The notes: generated from the letters alone by a model not told the origin. Positions 18,264 to 27,941 are shown, numbered from the stretch's first letter. The stretch is 64,000 bases of DNA from Tateyamaria omphalii (GCF_014651375.1 NZ_BMWT01000001.1:186001-250000); one strand, 5' to 3'. A program made the numbers and translations.

Positions 18264-19511
18264 ATGAACTTCCTGTTTGTGCATCAGAACATGCCGGGCC
18301 AGTACCGCGAGCTGATCCAATGGCTGGCAGCACAAGGTGGGCACCAGATCGTCTTTCTGACCCAACGCCAGAAAGCACCGCAATTCGAGGGTGTCCAAAC
18401 GGTTGTCTACAAGTCGCACCACCAGGCCAAGGAAGACGCCTATGGCCTGTCCCGCACATGGGAAAACGCTTCTGGCAACGGCTTTGGCGCGGTGCTTGCG
18501 CTGCGCCAGCTGGTCGACAAAGGCTTCACCCCTGACATCGTCATCGGCCATGTCGGATGGGGCGAGATGTCGTTCTTTCGCGAAGTGCTGCCCGACACGC
18601 CAATCATCGGGTTCTTTGAGTACTACTATTCAATCCACGGCGGTCCGGTCGGATTCGACCCCGATAGCCCGATCAGCGATCACGCACCATTCATCATGCA
18701 CGGCCACAACGTTGTCCCGCAGGTGAACATCAATGTCGTCGATGTGGCCCACAGCCCAACCTATTGGCAGCGCGACCGGTTCCCCAAGCACTTCCACGAC
18801 AAGATCTATGTCTGCCACGATGGCATCCGCACCGACAAGCTGAAGCCGAGCAAGAAGGCACAGGTGACGCTTGGCCGGATCGGGCGTCCCCTGACCCCCA
18901 AGGACGAGATCGTGACTTTCATGTCCCGCAATCTCGAAACGACACGCGGCTATCATCAGTTCATGCGGGCCGTTCCAAAAATCCAGAAGGCGCGGCCAAA
19001 CGCTCGCATCCTGGTGATCGGCGGCAACGATGTGTCCTATGGCGGCAAGAACAAGCACCCCGGCGGGTTGCGCGGACAGATGGAGGCCGAGGTCGGCCAC
19101 TTGATCGATTGGGACCGGCTGCATTTTCTGGGGCAAGTCCCCTACGACAGCTACCAGAACATCATCCAGATCAGCTCGTGCCACATCTACCTCTCGATGC
19201 CTTTCGTGCTGTCATGGTCCCTACTGGAAAGCATGTCGATGGAGGCAACGATTGTGGCCAGCGATGTGGCCCCGGTGCGCGAAGCGATGGAACACGGCAA
19301 GACCGGCCTGCTTGTCGATTTCTTCGATCCCGACGCCATTGCCGCGCAAGTGGCGGATGTGCTGGCAAAGCCGGTCGACTATGCCCATCTGGGTCCGGCT
19401 GCGCGACAGCACGTGATCGATACGTATGATTTCAAAACCATCTGCCTGCCGGAACATATACGCCAGATCAACGCGCTGGTCCCGGCGGACAAGCAGATCA
19501 CGATGGGTTAG
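18264..19511 (+). CDS. GT-B glycosyltransferase (family 4-like)
   Basis: 415 aa. It begins with the fold start MNFLFVHQNMPGQYRELI. The C-terminal donor domain holds IVTFMSRNLETTRGYHQFM, ARILVIGGNDVSYGG and, near the end, the E(x7)E-type block SWSLLESMSMEATIVASDVA. It probably adds one sugar to a lipid-linked glycan at the cytoplasmic face. It is the first gene of a glycan cluster, 3 bp before the SDR gene. The exact sugar is unknown. Confidence 0.85.
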   Translation: MNFLFVHQNMPGQYRELIQWLAAQGGHQIVFLTQRQKAPQFEGVQTVVYKSHHQAKEDAYGLSRTWENASGNGFGAVLALRQLVDKGFTPDIVIGHVGWGEMSFFREVLPDTPIIGFFEYYYSIHGGPVGFDPDSPISDHAPFIMHGHNVVPQVNINVVDVAHSPTYWQRDRFPKHFHDKIYVCHDGIRTDKLKPSKKAQVTLGRIGRPLTPKDEIVTFMSRNLETTRGYHQFMRAVPKIQKARPNARILVIGGNDVSYGGKNKHPGGLRGQMEAEVGHLIDWDRLHFLGQVPYDSYQNIIQISSCHIYLSMPFVLSWSLLESMSMEATIVASDVAPVREAMEHGKTGLLVDFFDPDAIAAQVADVLAKPVDYAHLGPAARQHVIDTYDFKTICLPEHIRQINALVPADKQITMG

Positions 19512-19514
19512 GCG

Positions 19515-20285
19515 ATGCGGATCGTAATGCTTGGCGCAGGCGGCAAACTGGGCCAGTTGCTCAAACCGCGCTGGCCGGGCGCTGCCACCTGGACAACCCG
19601 CTCCGATGTCGACATCGCTGACCCTGACGCATTGGCACGTGCGCTCAGCGGGGCAGATGCGGTCTTTTGCCTTGCAGGCGTCACGCACGGGTCCAACGCC
19701 CCGATGGAATTGAACACAACGCTGGCTCGCCAGACACTGGACGCTGCGCACGGCGCACATGTCTTTCTGTTTTCATCCGCCGCTGTCTACGGCGCTTTGC
19801 AGGGGTTGCTGAGCGAAAATGGTGCAACCTCAGCGCAAAGCCAATACGGCATATCCAAGCTCGAGATGGAGCGGATGGCGGCACAGCACCCCAACCCAAG
19901 CACATCGCTGCGGTTGGGCAACGTGGCCGGAGCAGACGCGATCCTGGGGGGATGGCAGCCCGGCTTTCAATTGGATCAGTTCCCTGATGGCTCAACACCG
20001 GTCCGAAGCTACATCGGCCCGGGGAAGTTGGCAGAGGTGCTGAACACACTCGCGCACAGCAACGATCTGCCACAAGTGTTGAACATCGCAACACCAAACA
20101 CCGTACATATGGGCGATCTTCTGGACGCCGCTGCGCTGGAATGGACGCCGCGACCGGCAACAGACCGCGCGATTGCAAGCGTACATCTGGACACTGCCGC
20201 GCTTGAACGGTTCACATCATTCACTGACTCTGACAGCACGGCCAACGGGATCGTGGCGGACTGGATGCAAGGAACACACACATGA
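19515..20285 (+). CDS. NAD-dependent sugar epimerase/reductase (WbpV-like)
   Basis: 256 aa short-chain nucleotide-sugar enzyme. It has the Rossmann start MRIVMLGAGGKLGQLL, the VFLFSSAAVYG strand and the catalytic YGISK (YxxxK). It is shorter than full GalE proteins and lies directly before a sugar-phosphate transferase, which resembles loci where a 4-ketoreductase supplies UDP-QuiNAc or UDP-FucNAc. That product assignment is inference. It overlaps the next gene by ATGA. Confidence 0.75.
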   Translation: MRIVMLGAGGKLGQLLKPRWPGAATWTTRSDVDIADPDALARALSGADAVFCLAGVTHGSNAPMELNTTLARQTLDAAHGAHVFLFSSAAVYGALQGLLSENGATSAQSQYGISKLEMERMAAQHPNPSTSLRLGNVAGADAILGGWQPGFQLDQFPDGSTPVRSYIGPGKLAEVLNTLAHSNDLPQVLNIATPNTVHMGDLLDAAALEWTPRPATDRAIASVHLDTAALERFTSFTDSDSTANGIVADWMQGTHT

Positions 20286-20896
20286 CATGGCGCAAGCGCA
20301 TCTTCGACCTGTTCTTTGCCAGCCTCCTGGTGATCATCCTGGGCCCGATCATCCTGTACCTGATCTGGCTTGTCTGGCGAAAACAAGGCAGGCCCCTGTT
20401 CTATGTGGCCGAACGGATGAAGTCGCCAACAGAAAGTTTTGGACTGTGGAAATTCCGCACCATGACCATCGACACCAATGATCAGGGCGTTTCCGGAGGT
20501 CACAAACAGACACGGATCACCCCGTTTGGTGCCAAGCTACGGGCCAAGCGGCTGGATGAATTTCCACAGCTTTGGAACATTCTGAAGGGCGATCTGTCCT
20601 TTGTCGGACCGCGTCCGCCATTGCGCGAATATGTCGAAAGGTTCCCGGAAGTATACGGTAACGTATTGAAATCACGACCAGGTGTCACCGGTTTGGCCAC
20701 AATCCGTTTTCACAAACACGAGGACCGACTTTTGGCGCGGTGCAGCACGCCAGAAGAAACGGACAGCACTTATTGCCGCATTTGTGTACCACGCAAAGCG
20801 CGCCTCGACCTCATTTATCAGAAGAATCAGACCACCTGTTACGACTTTGACTTGGTCTTTCAAACCATTGGCAACCTCTTTCGACGCGGCCGCTAA
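20282..20896 (+). CDS. initiating sugar-1-phosphate transferase
   Basis: 204 aa, the small monotopic phosphoglycosyl transferase class (PglC/WcaJ C-terminal type). A single N-terminal membrane helix (IFDLFFASLLVIILGPIILY) is followed by LWKFRTMTID and the catalytic region RLDEFPQLWNILKGDLSFVG then PRPPL. It transfers a sugar-phosphate from a UDP-sugar to undecaprenyl phosphate at the inner membrane. It is translationally coupled to the upstream SDR. Confidence 0.9.
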   Translation: MTWRKRIFDLFFASLLVIILGPIILYLIWLVWRKQGRPLFYVAERMKSPTESFGLWKFRTMTIDTNDQGVSGGHKQTRITPFGAKLRAKRLDEFPQLWNILKGDLSFVGPRPPLREYVERFPEVYGNVLKSRPGVTGLATIRFHKHEDRLLARCSTPEETDSTYCRICVPRKARLDLIYQKNQTTCYDFDLVFQTIGNLFRRGR

Positions 20897-21091
20897 CGCA
20901 CGCAAATCGTTGTTTCATCCCGCATTATGTGCAATTAGTGCGTCTGAACGGTTAAATTGTAAGCGTTTTGGGCGCTTTTCCGCCGGGAACTGGGCAGCTT
21001 TTCTGCATCTGCAAAATAGTTGCACGATCTCGGGAATTGTTCGTGTTAGCGCTGTTGGCAGCTTGGCAAAGCGACCGACTAAGGGGGCAAA

Positions 21092-22999
21092 ATGCTGGAT
21101 CTGCTGAAGCTGCTGTCGCGCACGCAGAAACGAAATATTCTGATCGTTATCGACACGATCCTCATTCCCGCAGCATTGGTATTCGCTTTCAGTCTCAACT
21201 TATCCGGACAGACGGCGCTCGCAAATTTCCAAGCCTATCTGCCCATTCTGCCATACCTTTTGATCGTGGCGGCTGGCCTGTCGCTTTGGCTTGGCATCTG
21301 CTCGACCACACTGAACGAATATGAAGCCGCTTCAATTGGACGGACGGGCGTCTTCGCCGCACTTTTGACCATGACGTCGATTTTGCTGACGACAGCGGCC
21401 AATATGCCGCTACCGATGTCGACACAGATCACCTTCGGCATTTCATTCTTTGTCTTCTCGATCATGAGCCGTGCGATCCTTTTGCAAGTGGTACTTGCCA
21501 TCTACCGCAGCGGCGCAAACCGGTGTCGGGTGCTAATCTATGGTGCGGGCACGACTGGAATGCAGCTTGTCTCTGCCCTTCGCAGTCATGAACTCATCGA
21601 ACCTGTTGCTTTCGTTGATGATAATCAGGCGCTTCACGGCGTGAACGTGCTGCGGCTGCCCGTCTACAGCCCTGTTCGGATTGCAGAAATCGTTTCCGAA
21701 AAGAAAATCGATCGCGTGCTTCTGGCCATCCCATCGCAAAGTCATCCCAAACAGATGCAGATCGCCAGACGCCTGCAGAAGATGGGCCTGGAAGTGCAAA
21801 CGCTTCCATCGTTCTCCCAGTTGATCGGTGAAGAAGCGCTGATCGAGAAACTGACCCCCATCAATCCACGGAACTTCCTTGGCCGCGATGAAGTCATGGC
21901 AGCTCAAGATGGTGGCGACGAAGCCTATGCCGATCGACGCGTCCTAATCTCGGGCGCGGGCGGATCGATTGGCTCGGAACTCAGCCGCCAGGTACTGGAA
22001 TACCGCCCGCAGAAGATCGTTCTGTATGAGCTGAGTGAACTTGCACTGTATCAGATTCATCAGGAGCTGACCCAGCTGGCCGAAGGCAGCAACATTGAAA
22101 TTGTCCCGCTCTTGGGATCCGTCACGGACGCACGTCAGGTCCGCGGTGTGTTGAAGGACCATGACATCCAGGTTGTGCTGCATGCAGCTGCCTACAAGCA
22201 TGTACCTCTTGTTGAATTCAATCCACTTGCCGGGCTGGCCAACAATGCCTTGGGCACGCAAACCCTGGTCAGCGAGGCCGCCGCAGCAGGCGTTGAGCGG
22301 TTCATGCTTATTTCGTCGGACAAAGCCGTTCGTCCTACAAACATGATGGGCGCTTCCAAACGTCTGGCCGAGTTGGTGGTACAAGACATCGCTCAACGCA
22401 TCGCGACGCCAAACGGTTTGAAGTTCTCGATCGTGCGTTTCGGGAACGTGTTGGGCTCATCCGGGTCCGTTGTGCCGCTTTTTCAGGAACAACTGCGTCG
22501 CGGCGGTCCTTTGACCGTCACACACCAGGACGTGTCCCGGTACTTCATGACGGTGCATGAGGCAGTTAATCTGGTTCTGCGGGCGGCTTCCATGGCCAAG
22601 GGTGGTGAAGTGTTCGTTTTGGATATGGGAAAACCTGTCCGCATTGAACAACTTGCCCGTCAAGTCATTGAAAGCGCAGGGTTCACAGTGCGTGACGCAG
22701 ACCACCCTGATGGAGATATCGAGATTGAGTTCACGGGGCTCCGGCCGGGCGAGAAAATGACGGAAGAGTTGACACTGAGTGGCACGCGGATCGGTACAGG
22801 TCACAAGAAAATCTTCTTCACCGTCGAGGACTGTCTGAGCGAGATTGAAGTGGCCTCCGCCATGCGCTCACTTCGTCAGGCATTGGCATCAAGCGATGAG
22901 GAAGAAGCCCGCGCCACCGTCAAACGATGGGTCGAGGGATATCAAAACTCCAAAGATGCAATGGAAACCAACCGCGAAGTTGTCACGCCTGTATCCTGA
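21092..22999 (+). CDS. membrane nucleotide-sugar 4,6-dehydratase (WbpM/CapD/PglF type)
   Basis: 635 aa. Four N-terminal membrane helices (about 10-125) are followed by a first nucleotide-binding domain (CRVLIYGAGTTGMQLVSAL) and a catalytic SDR domain from about 285 (VLISGAGGSIGSELSRQVLE). Its active site reads SSDKAVRPTNMMGASKR: Met replaces the Tyr of YxxxK, as is usual in WbpM-type dehydratases. The predicted reaction is UDP-GlcNAc to UDP-4-keto-6-deoxy-HexNAc. A 195-bp gap with no clear gene separates it from the preceding transferase. The RBS is AAGGGGG. Confidence 0.9.
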   Translation: MLDLLKLLSRTQKRNILIVIDTILIPAALVFAFSLNLSGQTALANFQAYLPILPYLLIVAAGLSLWLGICSTTLNEYEAASIGRTGVFAALLTMTSILLTTAANMPLPMSTQITFGISFFVFSIMSRAILLQVVLAIYRSGANRCRVLIYGAGTTGMQLVSALRSHELIEPVAFVDDNQALHGVNVLRLPVYSPVRIAEIVSEKKIDRVLLAIPSQSHPKQMQIARRLQKMGLEVQTLPSFSQLIGEEALIEKLTPINPRNFLGRDEVMAAQDGGDEAYADRRVLISGAGGSIGSELSRQVLEYRPQKIVLYELSELALYQIHQELTQLAEGSNIEIVPLLGSVTDARQVRGVLKDHDIQVVLHAAAYKHVPLVEFNPLAGLANNALGTQTLVSEAAAAGVERFMLISSDKAVRPTNMMGASKRLAELVVQDIAQRIATPNGLKFSIVRFGNVLGSSGSVVPLFQEQLRRGGPLTVTHQDVSRYFMTVHEAVNLVLRAASMAKGGEVFVLDMGKPVRIEQLARQVIESAGFTVRDADHPDGDIEIEFTGLRPGEKMTEELTLSGTRIGTGHKKIFFTVEDCLSEIEVASAMRSLRQALASSDEEEARATVKRWVEGYQNSKDAMETNREVVTPVS

Positions 23000-23106
23000 A
23001 TGCCGCGCTTCATCGCAAGTTTGAGGCGCGACTTTCCACGACATTGTTTAACCAATGCGCCCATGTTTTAAGGCGCTAACACATAAAAGACCGGACAGTG
23101 AAACCT

Positions 23107-25278
23107 ATGCCTCAGCGGATTAGATCGCTTGTTTTGGCCAGTATTGGCAGCCTCACCATCGGATTGATCGCGCCGATGGCACACGCCCAAAACGCGAACA
23201 CGCAGAAACCCAAGGTGGTCACATCATCACCAAGCCTGAACTTCTATGGTGTACCGGGTTTGATTGATACGCCATCAGCCGAGCCGCTGCCTGACGGGCA
23301 ACTGGCCCTTGGCGTGTCGCATTTCGGGGGGCAAACACGCACGACCCTGACTTTCCAGCTGGCGCCACGCATTTCAGCCAGTTTCCGATACATCGGCATT
23401 CGGGATTGGAACTCTGACGGGTTCGAAACCTATCGCGACAGAAGCTTCGATGTCCGGTATCTTCTGTTCAGGGAAGGGCGCTACCGCCCGGCTGTCAGTG
23501 TCGGTCTGCAGGATTTTGCGGGGACGGGCATTTACGCCAGCGAGTATCTTGTTGCAACCAAGAATTTCACGCGCCCTTTCCGGTTGCCGGGCGAGGTCAA
23601 GGTGACGGCAGGGTTGGGCTGGGGACGCCTTGGGTCCTCTGGATCAATCGGCACGTTGATTGGTGATACGCGCCCGACCTTCACACCGGGCGATACAGGC
23701 GGTGATCTTGCAACGGATCAGTGGTTCCGCGGGCCAGTATCACCCTTTGGCGGGATTGAATGGCAGTATAATGACCGTCTCGGTTTCAAGCTTGAGTACT
23801 CGTCAGATGCCTACGAGCCGGAAACATCCCGCGGAGTGTTTGACCGCGATTCCCGGGTAAACCTCGGTGTCGAATATCAATGGACCAATGCATTGCGGGT
23901 CGGTGCGTACTACCTTTATGGATCCGAAATCGGGATCAACGCCCAGCTGCAGTTCAACCCTAAACGTCCTGCAACACCGTTTACGGTTGCAGGCCCACGC
24001 CCCATCATCGTGCGGCCCACACGCAGTGCCAGCCCCGAAGCCTACGATACAGCTTGGGCCGGCTCGACAAGTTCGTCGGTCTTCATCCGGGACGTGGTCG
24101 AACCGGAATTGACAGAAGACGGAATTCGTCTGGAAAGCCTCACTGTTACTGCCAACAGAGCCGAAGCGAGAGTTTCGAGCATCCAGTTCGACAACCTGGC
24201 CATCGTCGTTGGCCGCACCGGACGTGCGTTGGCGCGGCAACTGCCGCCCTCGGTGGAAATCTTCGACATCGTATTGGTCAACGAAGGACTGCCGATTTCG
24301 AAGGTCACAGTGAACCGCCGGGACTTGGAGACGCTGGAGTTCCGGCCTGATGCGGCGAACACCCTCTTGGCAAAGTCAGAAATTTCTGACGCGGACCCGA
24401 GACCTACGGCGGGCGCGGTCGACGGCACCTTGGCCTATCCGCGCTTCAGCTACTCGGTCGGCCCGTTTATCCGCCCCAGCTACTTTGACCCCGACCGGCC
24501 CATCCGGTTGGACGGCGGCATTTCAGCCGGTGCACAATATCGCTTTGCGCCCGGTTGGACACTCAGCGGTGAAATCCGTCACAGGTTGGCTGGTGACGTC
24601 GAAGATGGACGGTTGTCAAACTCGGTGCTTCCGCGCGTTCGCACAGACGCAGTACTGTATGCTCAAGCTGCAGACACAACGATGGAAAACCTGTTCATCT
24701 CCAAGCAATGGAAACCGGGCAAAAACACGTACGCTCGCGTAACCGCAGGCTACCTTGAACAGTTCTTTGGAGGTGTTTCGGCAGAGGTGTTGTGGAAACC
24801 CGCGACGAGCCGCCTTGGTATCGGAATCGAAGCAAACTATGCGAAACAGCGGGATTTTGACCAGCGCTTCGGCTTTCAGGACTACGATGTCGCGACAGGT
24901 CATGTGTCGGCGTACTACGATTTCGGCGGTGGCTACTACGGACAGATGGACGTCGGTCGATACCTTGCCGGAGATGTTGGGGCGACCTTTACGCTTGAGC
25001 GCCAGTTCGCGAACGGGTGGCGTCTTGGCGGATTCTTCACGCTGACCGATGTCAGTTCGGAAGAGTTCGGCGAAGGCTCTTTTGACAAGGGGATCACCAT
25101 TACCATACCGACAAGCTGGTTTACCGGAAAACCAAGCCGTCAAACCGTCGGTACAACCATTCGGCCCATCCAACGCGATGGCGGTGCACGCCTTGGCGTT
25201 CCCGGTCGTTTGTACGGACAAATCCGCGATGGGCATGCCACTGATCTGAACGCGGATTGGGGAAGGGTTTGGGAATGA
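23107..25278 (+). CDS. yjbH: YjbH-family outer-membrane exopolysaccharide protein
   Basis: 723 aa from the ATG at 23107 (a GTG at 23098 would add three residues). A signal peptide (LVLASIGSLTIGLIAPMAHA) is followed by LNFYGVPGLIDTPSAEPLPD, the typical start of YjbH beta-barrel proteins, then many alternating beta strands to the C-terminus. In enterobacteria yjbEFGH affects exopolysaccharide production. It overlaps the YjbF-like lipoprotein gene by ATGA, so the pair is coupled. The gene order differs from the E. coli operon. Confidence 0.85.
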   Translation: MPQRIRSLVLASIGSLTIGLIAPMAHAQNANTQKPKVVTSSPSLNFYGVPGLIDTPSAEPLPDGQLALGVSHFGGQTRTTLTFQLAPRISASFRYIGIRDWNSDGFETYRDRSFDVRYLLFREGRYRPAVSVGLQDFAGTGIYASEYLVATKNFTRPFRLPGEVKVTAGLGWGRLGSSGSIGTLIGDTRPTFTPGDTGGDLATDQWFRGPVSPFGGIEWQYNDRLGFKLEYSSDAYEPETSRGVFDRDSRVNLGVEYQWTNALRVGAYYLYGSEIGINAQLQFNPKRPATPFTVAGPRPIIVRPTRSASPEAYDTAWAGSTSSSVFIRDVVEPELTEDGIRLESLTVTANRAEARVSSIQFDNLAIVVGRTGRALARQLPPSVEIFDIVLVNEGLPISKVTVNRRDLETLEFRPDAANTLLAKSEISDADPRPTAGAVDGTLAYPRFSYSVGPFIRPSYFDPDRPIRLDGGISAGAQYRFAPGWTLSGEIRHRLAGDVEDGRLSNSVLPRVRTDAVLYAQAADTTMENLFISKQWKPGKNTYARVTAGYLEQFFGGVSAEVLWKPATSRLGIGIEANYAKQRDFDQRFGFQDYDVATGHVSAYYDFGGGYYGQMDVGRYLAGDVGATFTLERQFANGWRLGGFFTLTDVSSEEFGEGSFDKGITITIPTSWFTGKPSRQTVGTTIRPIQRDGGARLGVPGRLYGQIRDGHATDLNADWGRVWE

Positions 25279-25961
25279 TGAAGCGACTAACATCACTGGC
25301 ACTCGGGACCGCAATGCTTGTTGCCGGATGTTCGGGTGGCACAGATACACAAACCGATCAGGCCACCAAGTTCAAAAGCCTGTACGATGCATTCCGTGCA
25401 TCCCGTACGGCCCCGGCAGAGTTGCCCACTCTGACCCCTGCTCTAATTGACAGCCTGACTGTCCCTTCTCTGGAAGTGACAATTGAAAACCGCGACGCAA
25501 CCGCATTCTTGATTCCGTTTTCAGAACGCCAGGATTCAGGGCCCGGACTCGTACGGACATGGCGCAGCGCGAACGATGCCCAGGTAACATTACGCAAAGG
25601 CGTGATTGCCGCAACGCGTGGCATTGGCTTTGACATAGGATCGGTCGACGCAGACCCAGCCGTCCAAGCCATACAGAAACGCACGCCGATTTCTGGGGAT
25701 CACACGCTGTACATCAAGAACGGCAACAACGGCATTGATGAGATTTCTTTGCAATGTGAGATGCGCAAGGTGGCCGATGAAACCCTAGAAATCGTGGGGA
25801 AATCCTTTCCCGTTGTTCATCTGCAAGAGAACTGCACCGGATGGAAAGGCGTTGTTGCCTTTGATTACTGGGTCGACAGACGAGATTCGACCGTGTGGCA
25901 AACCCGACAATGGTCCGGGCCTGACCTGGGATACATTCGTACGAGGCTGCTGAAAAAATGA
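25275..25961 (+). CDS. yjbF: YjbF-family lipoprotein
   Basis: 228 aa. A lipoprotein signal (LTSLALGTAMLVAGC with the lipobox Cys) is followed by the YjbF-like domain (VTLRKGVIAATRGIGFDIGS, LQCEMRKVADETLEIVGK, CTGWKGVVAFDYWVDRRD). It is probably an outer-membrane lipoprotein acting with the YjbH barrel. The ATG at 25275 overlaps the yjbH stop; a second ATG follows immediately at 25278. Confidence 0.83.
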   Translation: MMKRLTSLALGTAMLVAGCSGGTDTQTDQATKFKSLYDAFRASRTAPAELPTLTPALIDSLTVPSLEVTIENRDATAFLIPFSERQDSGPGLVRTWRSANDAQVTLRKGVIAATRGIGFDIGSVDADPAVQAIQKRTPISGDHTLYIKNGNNGIDEISLQCEMRKVADETLEIVGKSFPVVHLQENCTGWKGVVAFDYWVDRRDSTVWQTRQWSGPDLGYIRTRLLKK

Positions 25962-26076
25962 TCATGTTGCGGCAACGCAGCACAAATTTATCAGGTTGAA
26001 TATTCAAGCCCTATTGCTGATTGTGTTTTCACAGAAACTGACCTAACTAATTTGCAGTCGTCATAGGAGTCATAAC

Positions 26077-26319
26077 ATGACCAAAGCATTCAAACTGATT
26101 TCCACAGCCGCTGTATTGGCAGCAACTTCGACCGTTGCTCTGGCGCAGGGCGTTCCGCTGAACACAACCGTTTCCGGTGGTCAAGGCGCTGAAATCCAAG
26201 CTGGCCAAGGCGAAGCAGGAGCTATTGCACTGACACCAGTTGCAACTGCTGGCCTTCTTGCAGCTACTTTGGCGATTGCAGCCGGGGACTCTTCCTCCTC
26301 GTCCACAACCGACAACTAA
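26077..26319 (+). CDS. small secreted YjbE-like protein 1
   Basis: 80 aa. A signal peptide (LISTAAVLAATSTVALA) is followed by a Gly/Gln-rich stretch, a hydrophobic Ala/Leu segment (TAGLLAATLAIAAG) and a Ser/Thr/Asp tail (DSSSSSTTDN). This layout matches YjbE, the small exported protein of the enterobacterial yjbEFGH locus; the match is by architecture. AGGAG lies 7 bp upstream. A 12-bp palindrome TTGAATATTCAA is at 25996-26007 in its promoter region, and a strong terminator follows, so it can be transcribed separately and at a high level. Confidence 0.7.
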   Translation: MTKAFKLISTAAVLAATSTVALAQGVPLNTTVSGGQGAEIQAGQGEAGAIALTPVATAGLLAATLAIAAGDSSSSSTTDN

Positions 26320-26346
26320 GAAATCTCATCAAAAAAGAGATTTGTG

Positions 26347-26377
26347 AAGGGCTTGCTTCGGCAGGCCCTTTCTTTTT
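26347..26377 (+). terminator. intrinsic terminator after YjbE-like 1
   Basis: A 10-bp stem (AAGGGCTTGC/GCAGGCCCTT, one G-U pair) with a TTCG tetraloop is followed by TCTTTTT. Confidence 0.92.
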
Positions 26378-26584
26378 CACCTGCCAAGAACTTGATCAAA
26401 CGAACCGGACCAGCGTCCATCAACTTCGAGAAATTCTTGCCGTGCGCGATGTTTTGCAAGCTCTGCACGGGAAAAGTGGCGAGTGTATTCCGGTTTTTGA
26501 CGATGCCAGACACCTCCCTTGAGACTAGGTATCACTTGCTCGAAACGTGTGTGCCTAAGTTCTCAATGGAAAGGTTTCCAAACA

Positions 26585-26854
26585 ATGATTCGCACACTCG
26601 TAGCTGCGACTGCTTTGACAACTGCACTTGCCATCGTGCCAGCTGTTGCCCAAGACGCGCCACCTCCTGGCCCTGCGGCAAATACCGAAACCGCTCCAAC
26701 CGAGGGTCAGCTTTTCGGAGGTGAGCTTACACCGGCTGCAACGGCGGCTGTTGTTGGTGTTGGAATTGCGATCATCGCACTAAGCTCTGATGGCAGTGAC
26801 GGAACCACGACTTCGTCGACAACAACCTCCTCGACGACCTCGACAACCCGTTAA
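26585..26854 (+). CDS. small secreted YjbE-like protein 2
   Basis: 89 aa. A signal peptide (MIRTLVAATALTTALAIVPAVAQ) is followed by a Pro/Glu/Thr linker, a hydrophobic segment (TAAVVGVGIAIIALSS) and a Ser/Thr tail (GTTTSSTTTSSTTSTTR). It has the same layout as the gene at 26077 and as E. coli YjbE, which also ends in a Thr/Ser run. The RBS AAAGG sits inside a small dyad (TGGAAA/TTTCCA). It is a probable paralogue kept next to yjbHF. It ends 2 bp before the convergent glutathione peroxidase gene. Confidence 0.7.
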   Translation: MIRTLVAATALTTALAIVPAVAQDAPPPGPAANTETAPTEGQLFGGELTPAATAAVVGVGIAIIALSSDGSDGTTTSSTTTSSTTSTTR

Positions 26855-26856
26855 AT

Positions 26857-27381
26857 TCACTCACGAAACAGCTCTGCCTCGATCGCGCGCCGAATAGCGG
26901 CCGCAATCGGGGTCGTGCGTGAGCCCCATGTCCCGGCTACGGCACCATCCGTACTGATCAGAACTTTGTTGAAGTTCCAGGCCGGGACAAATCCCGCTTC
27001 TGCCTTGAGCGCCCTGTAAAACGGATGGGCGCTTGGGCCTTTGATCCGTGTTATGTCTGCCATCGGCAAATCTAGACCAAAGGTTATTTCGCAAAAGGCG
27101 CGGACCTCGTCAGCACTGTCCAGCTCTTGTCGGAAATCGTTCGATGGCACAGCCAATACGATCAGACCATCATCGCGATAGGTGTCATAGAGGTCTTGCA
27201 GTGCTTCATATTGGCCTGTGAACGCACATTGCGACGCGGTGTTGACGACAAGAATTGGCTGACCTTCCCAGTCGGACAGGTTCAGTACACCGCCGTCAAT
27301 CGACTCGAACTGCGCATCCCGGACATCCGCCGTCGCCAGACCTGCGAACGCCAAAAACAGACCAAAAAACAATACGCGCAT
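26857..27381 (-). CDS. exported glutathione peroxidase family protein
   Basis: 174 aa. A signal peptide ([18 protein letters not shown]) implies a periplasmic location. The thioredoxin-fold peroxidase core contains [20 protein letters not shown], where the Cys is the peroxidatic residue, and later the conserved [13 protein letters not shown]. It reduces hydroperoxides, probably with thioredoxin or another thiol donor. The start at 27381 is preferred over the ATG at 27390 because AAGAG would be too close to the latter. Two methionine sulfoxide reductases lie divergently, which suggests an oxidative-stress neighbourhood. Confidence 0.87.
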   Translation of the reverse strand: MRVLFFGLFLAFAGLATADVRDAQFESIDGGVLNLSDWEGQPILVVNTASQCAFTGQYEALQDLYDTYRDDGLIVLAVPSNDFRQELDSADEVRAFCEITFGLDLPMADITRIKGPSAHPFYRALKAEAGFVPAWNFNKVLISTDGAVAGTWGSRTTPIAAAIRRAIEAELFRE

Positions 27382-27497
27382 CGGACACATCTCTTTCGCA
27401 TCACATCATAGTTAGCCCACTGCGATCATCTGTCATGCTCTTTCAATTTCCGGCCACGGCCCCAAGTATAGGGCAACGCAGAACGGAAAATTTGAAC

Positions 27498-27941
27498 ATG
27501 ACCACCTACATGAAGAACCCTGACGTCATCGCCACCCTCTCGCCCGAAGAGTACCACGTCACCCAGGAAAGCGGGACGGAACGCCCCGGCACTGGCAAAC
27601 TGCTCAACAACAAGGAACCCGGTATCTACGTCGATATCGTGTCGGGCGAACCGCTCTTTGCATCGTCGGACAAGTACGAAAGCGGCTGCGGCTGGCCCTC
27701 GTTCACCAAACCCATCGAAAACGTCACCGAACACCACGACTCCAGCCACGGCATGATCCGGACAGAGGTGCGCTCGAAACACGGCGATAGCCACCTCGGC
27801 CACGTCTTTCCCGACGGTCCCCGCGACCGCGGCGGCCTGCGCTACTGCATCAATTCCGCTTCACTCCGCTTTGTCCACCGTGACGATATGGAGGCAGAAG
27901 GCTATGGTGCCTACCTGAACCAAGTGGAGGATGTCGCATGA
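27498..27941 (+). CDS. msrB: peptide-methionine (R)-S-oxide reductase
   Basis: 147 aa. It has the MsrB core [27 protein letters not shown] and the catalytic [12 protein letters not shown] (RYCxN). The CxxC zinc pairs of zinc-type MsrB proteins are absent, so this is the zinc-free form. No export signal is seen, so it is cytoplasmic. The stop overlaps the start of msrA (ATGA), which gives repair of both methionine sulfoxide epimers from one mRNA. Confidence 0.93.
   Translation: MTTYMKNPDVIATLSPEEYHVTQESGTERPGTGKLLNNKEPGIYVDIVSGEPLFASSDKYESGCGWPSFTKPIENVTEHHDSSHGMIRTEVRSKHGDSHLGHVFPDGPRDRGGLRYCINSASLRFVHRDDMEAEGYGAYLNQVEDVA

Noticed and set aside
20963-20983. AAGCG/CGCTT hairpin with TTTT after the sugar transferase as a terminator
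   Set aside because: The stem is only 5 bp with a 7-base loop and a short T-run; too weak to call.
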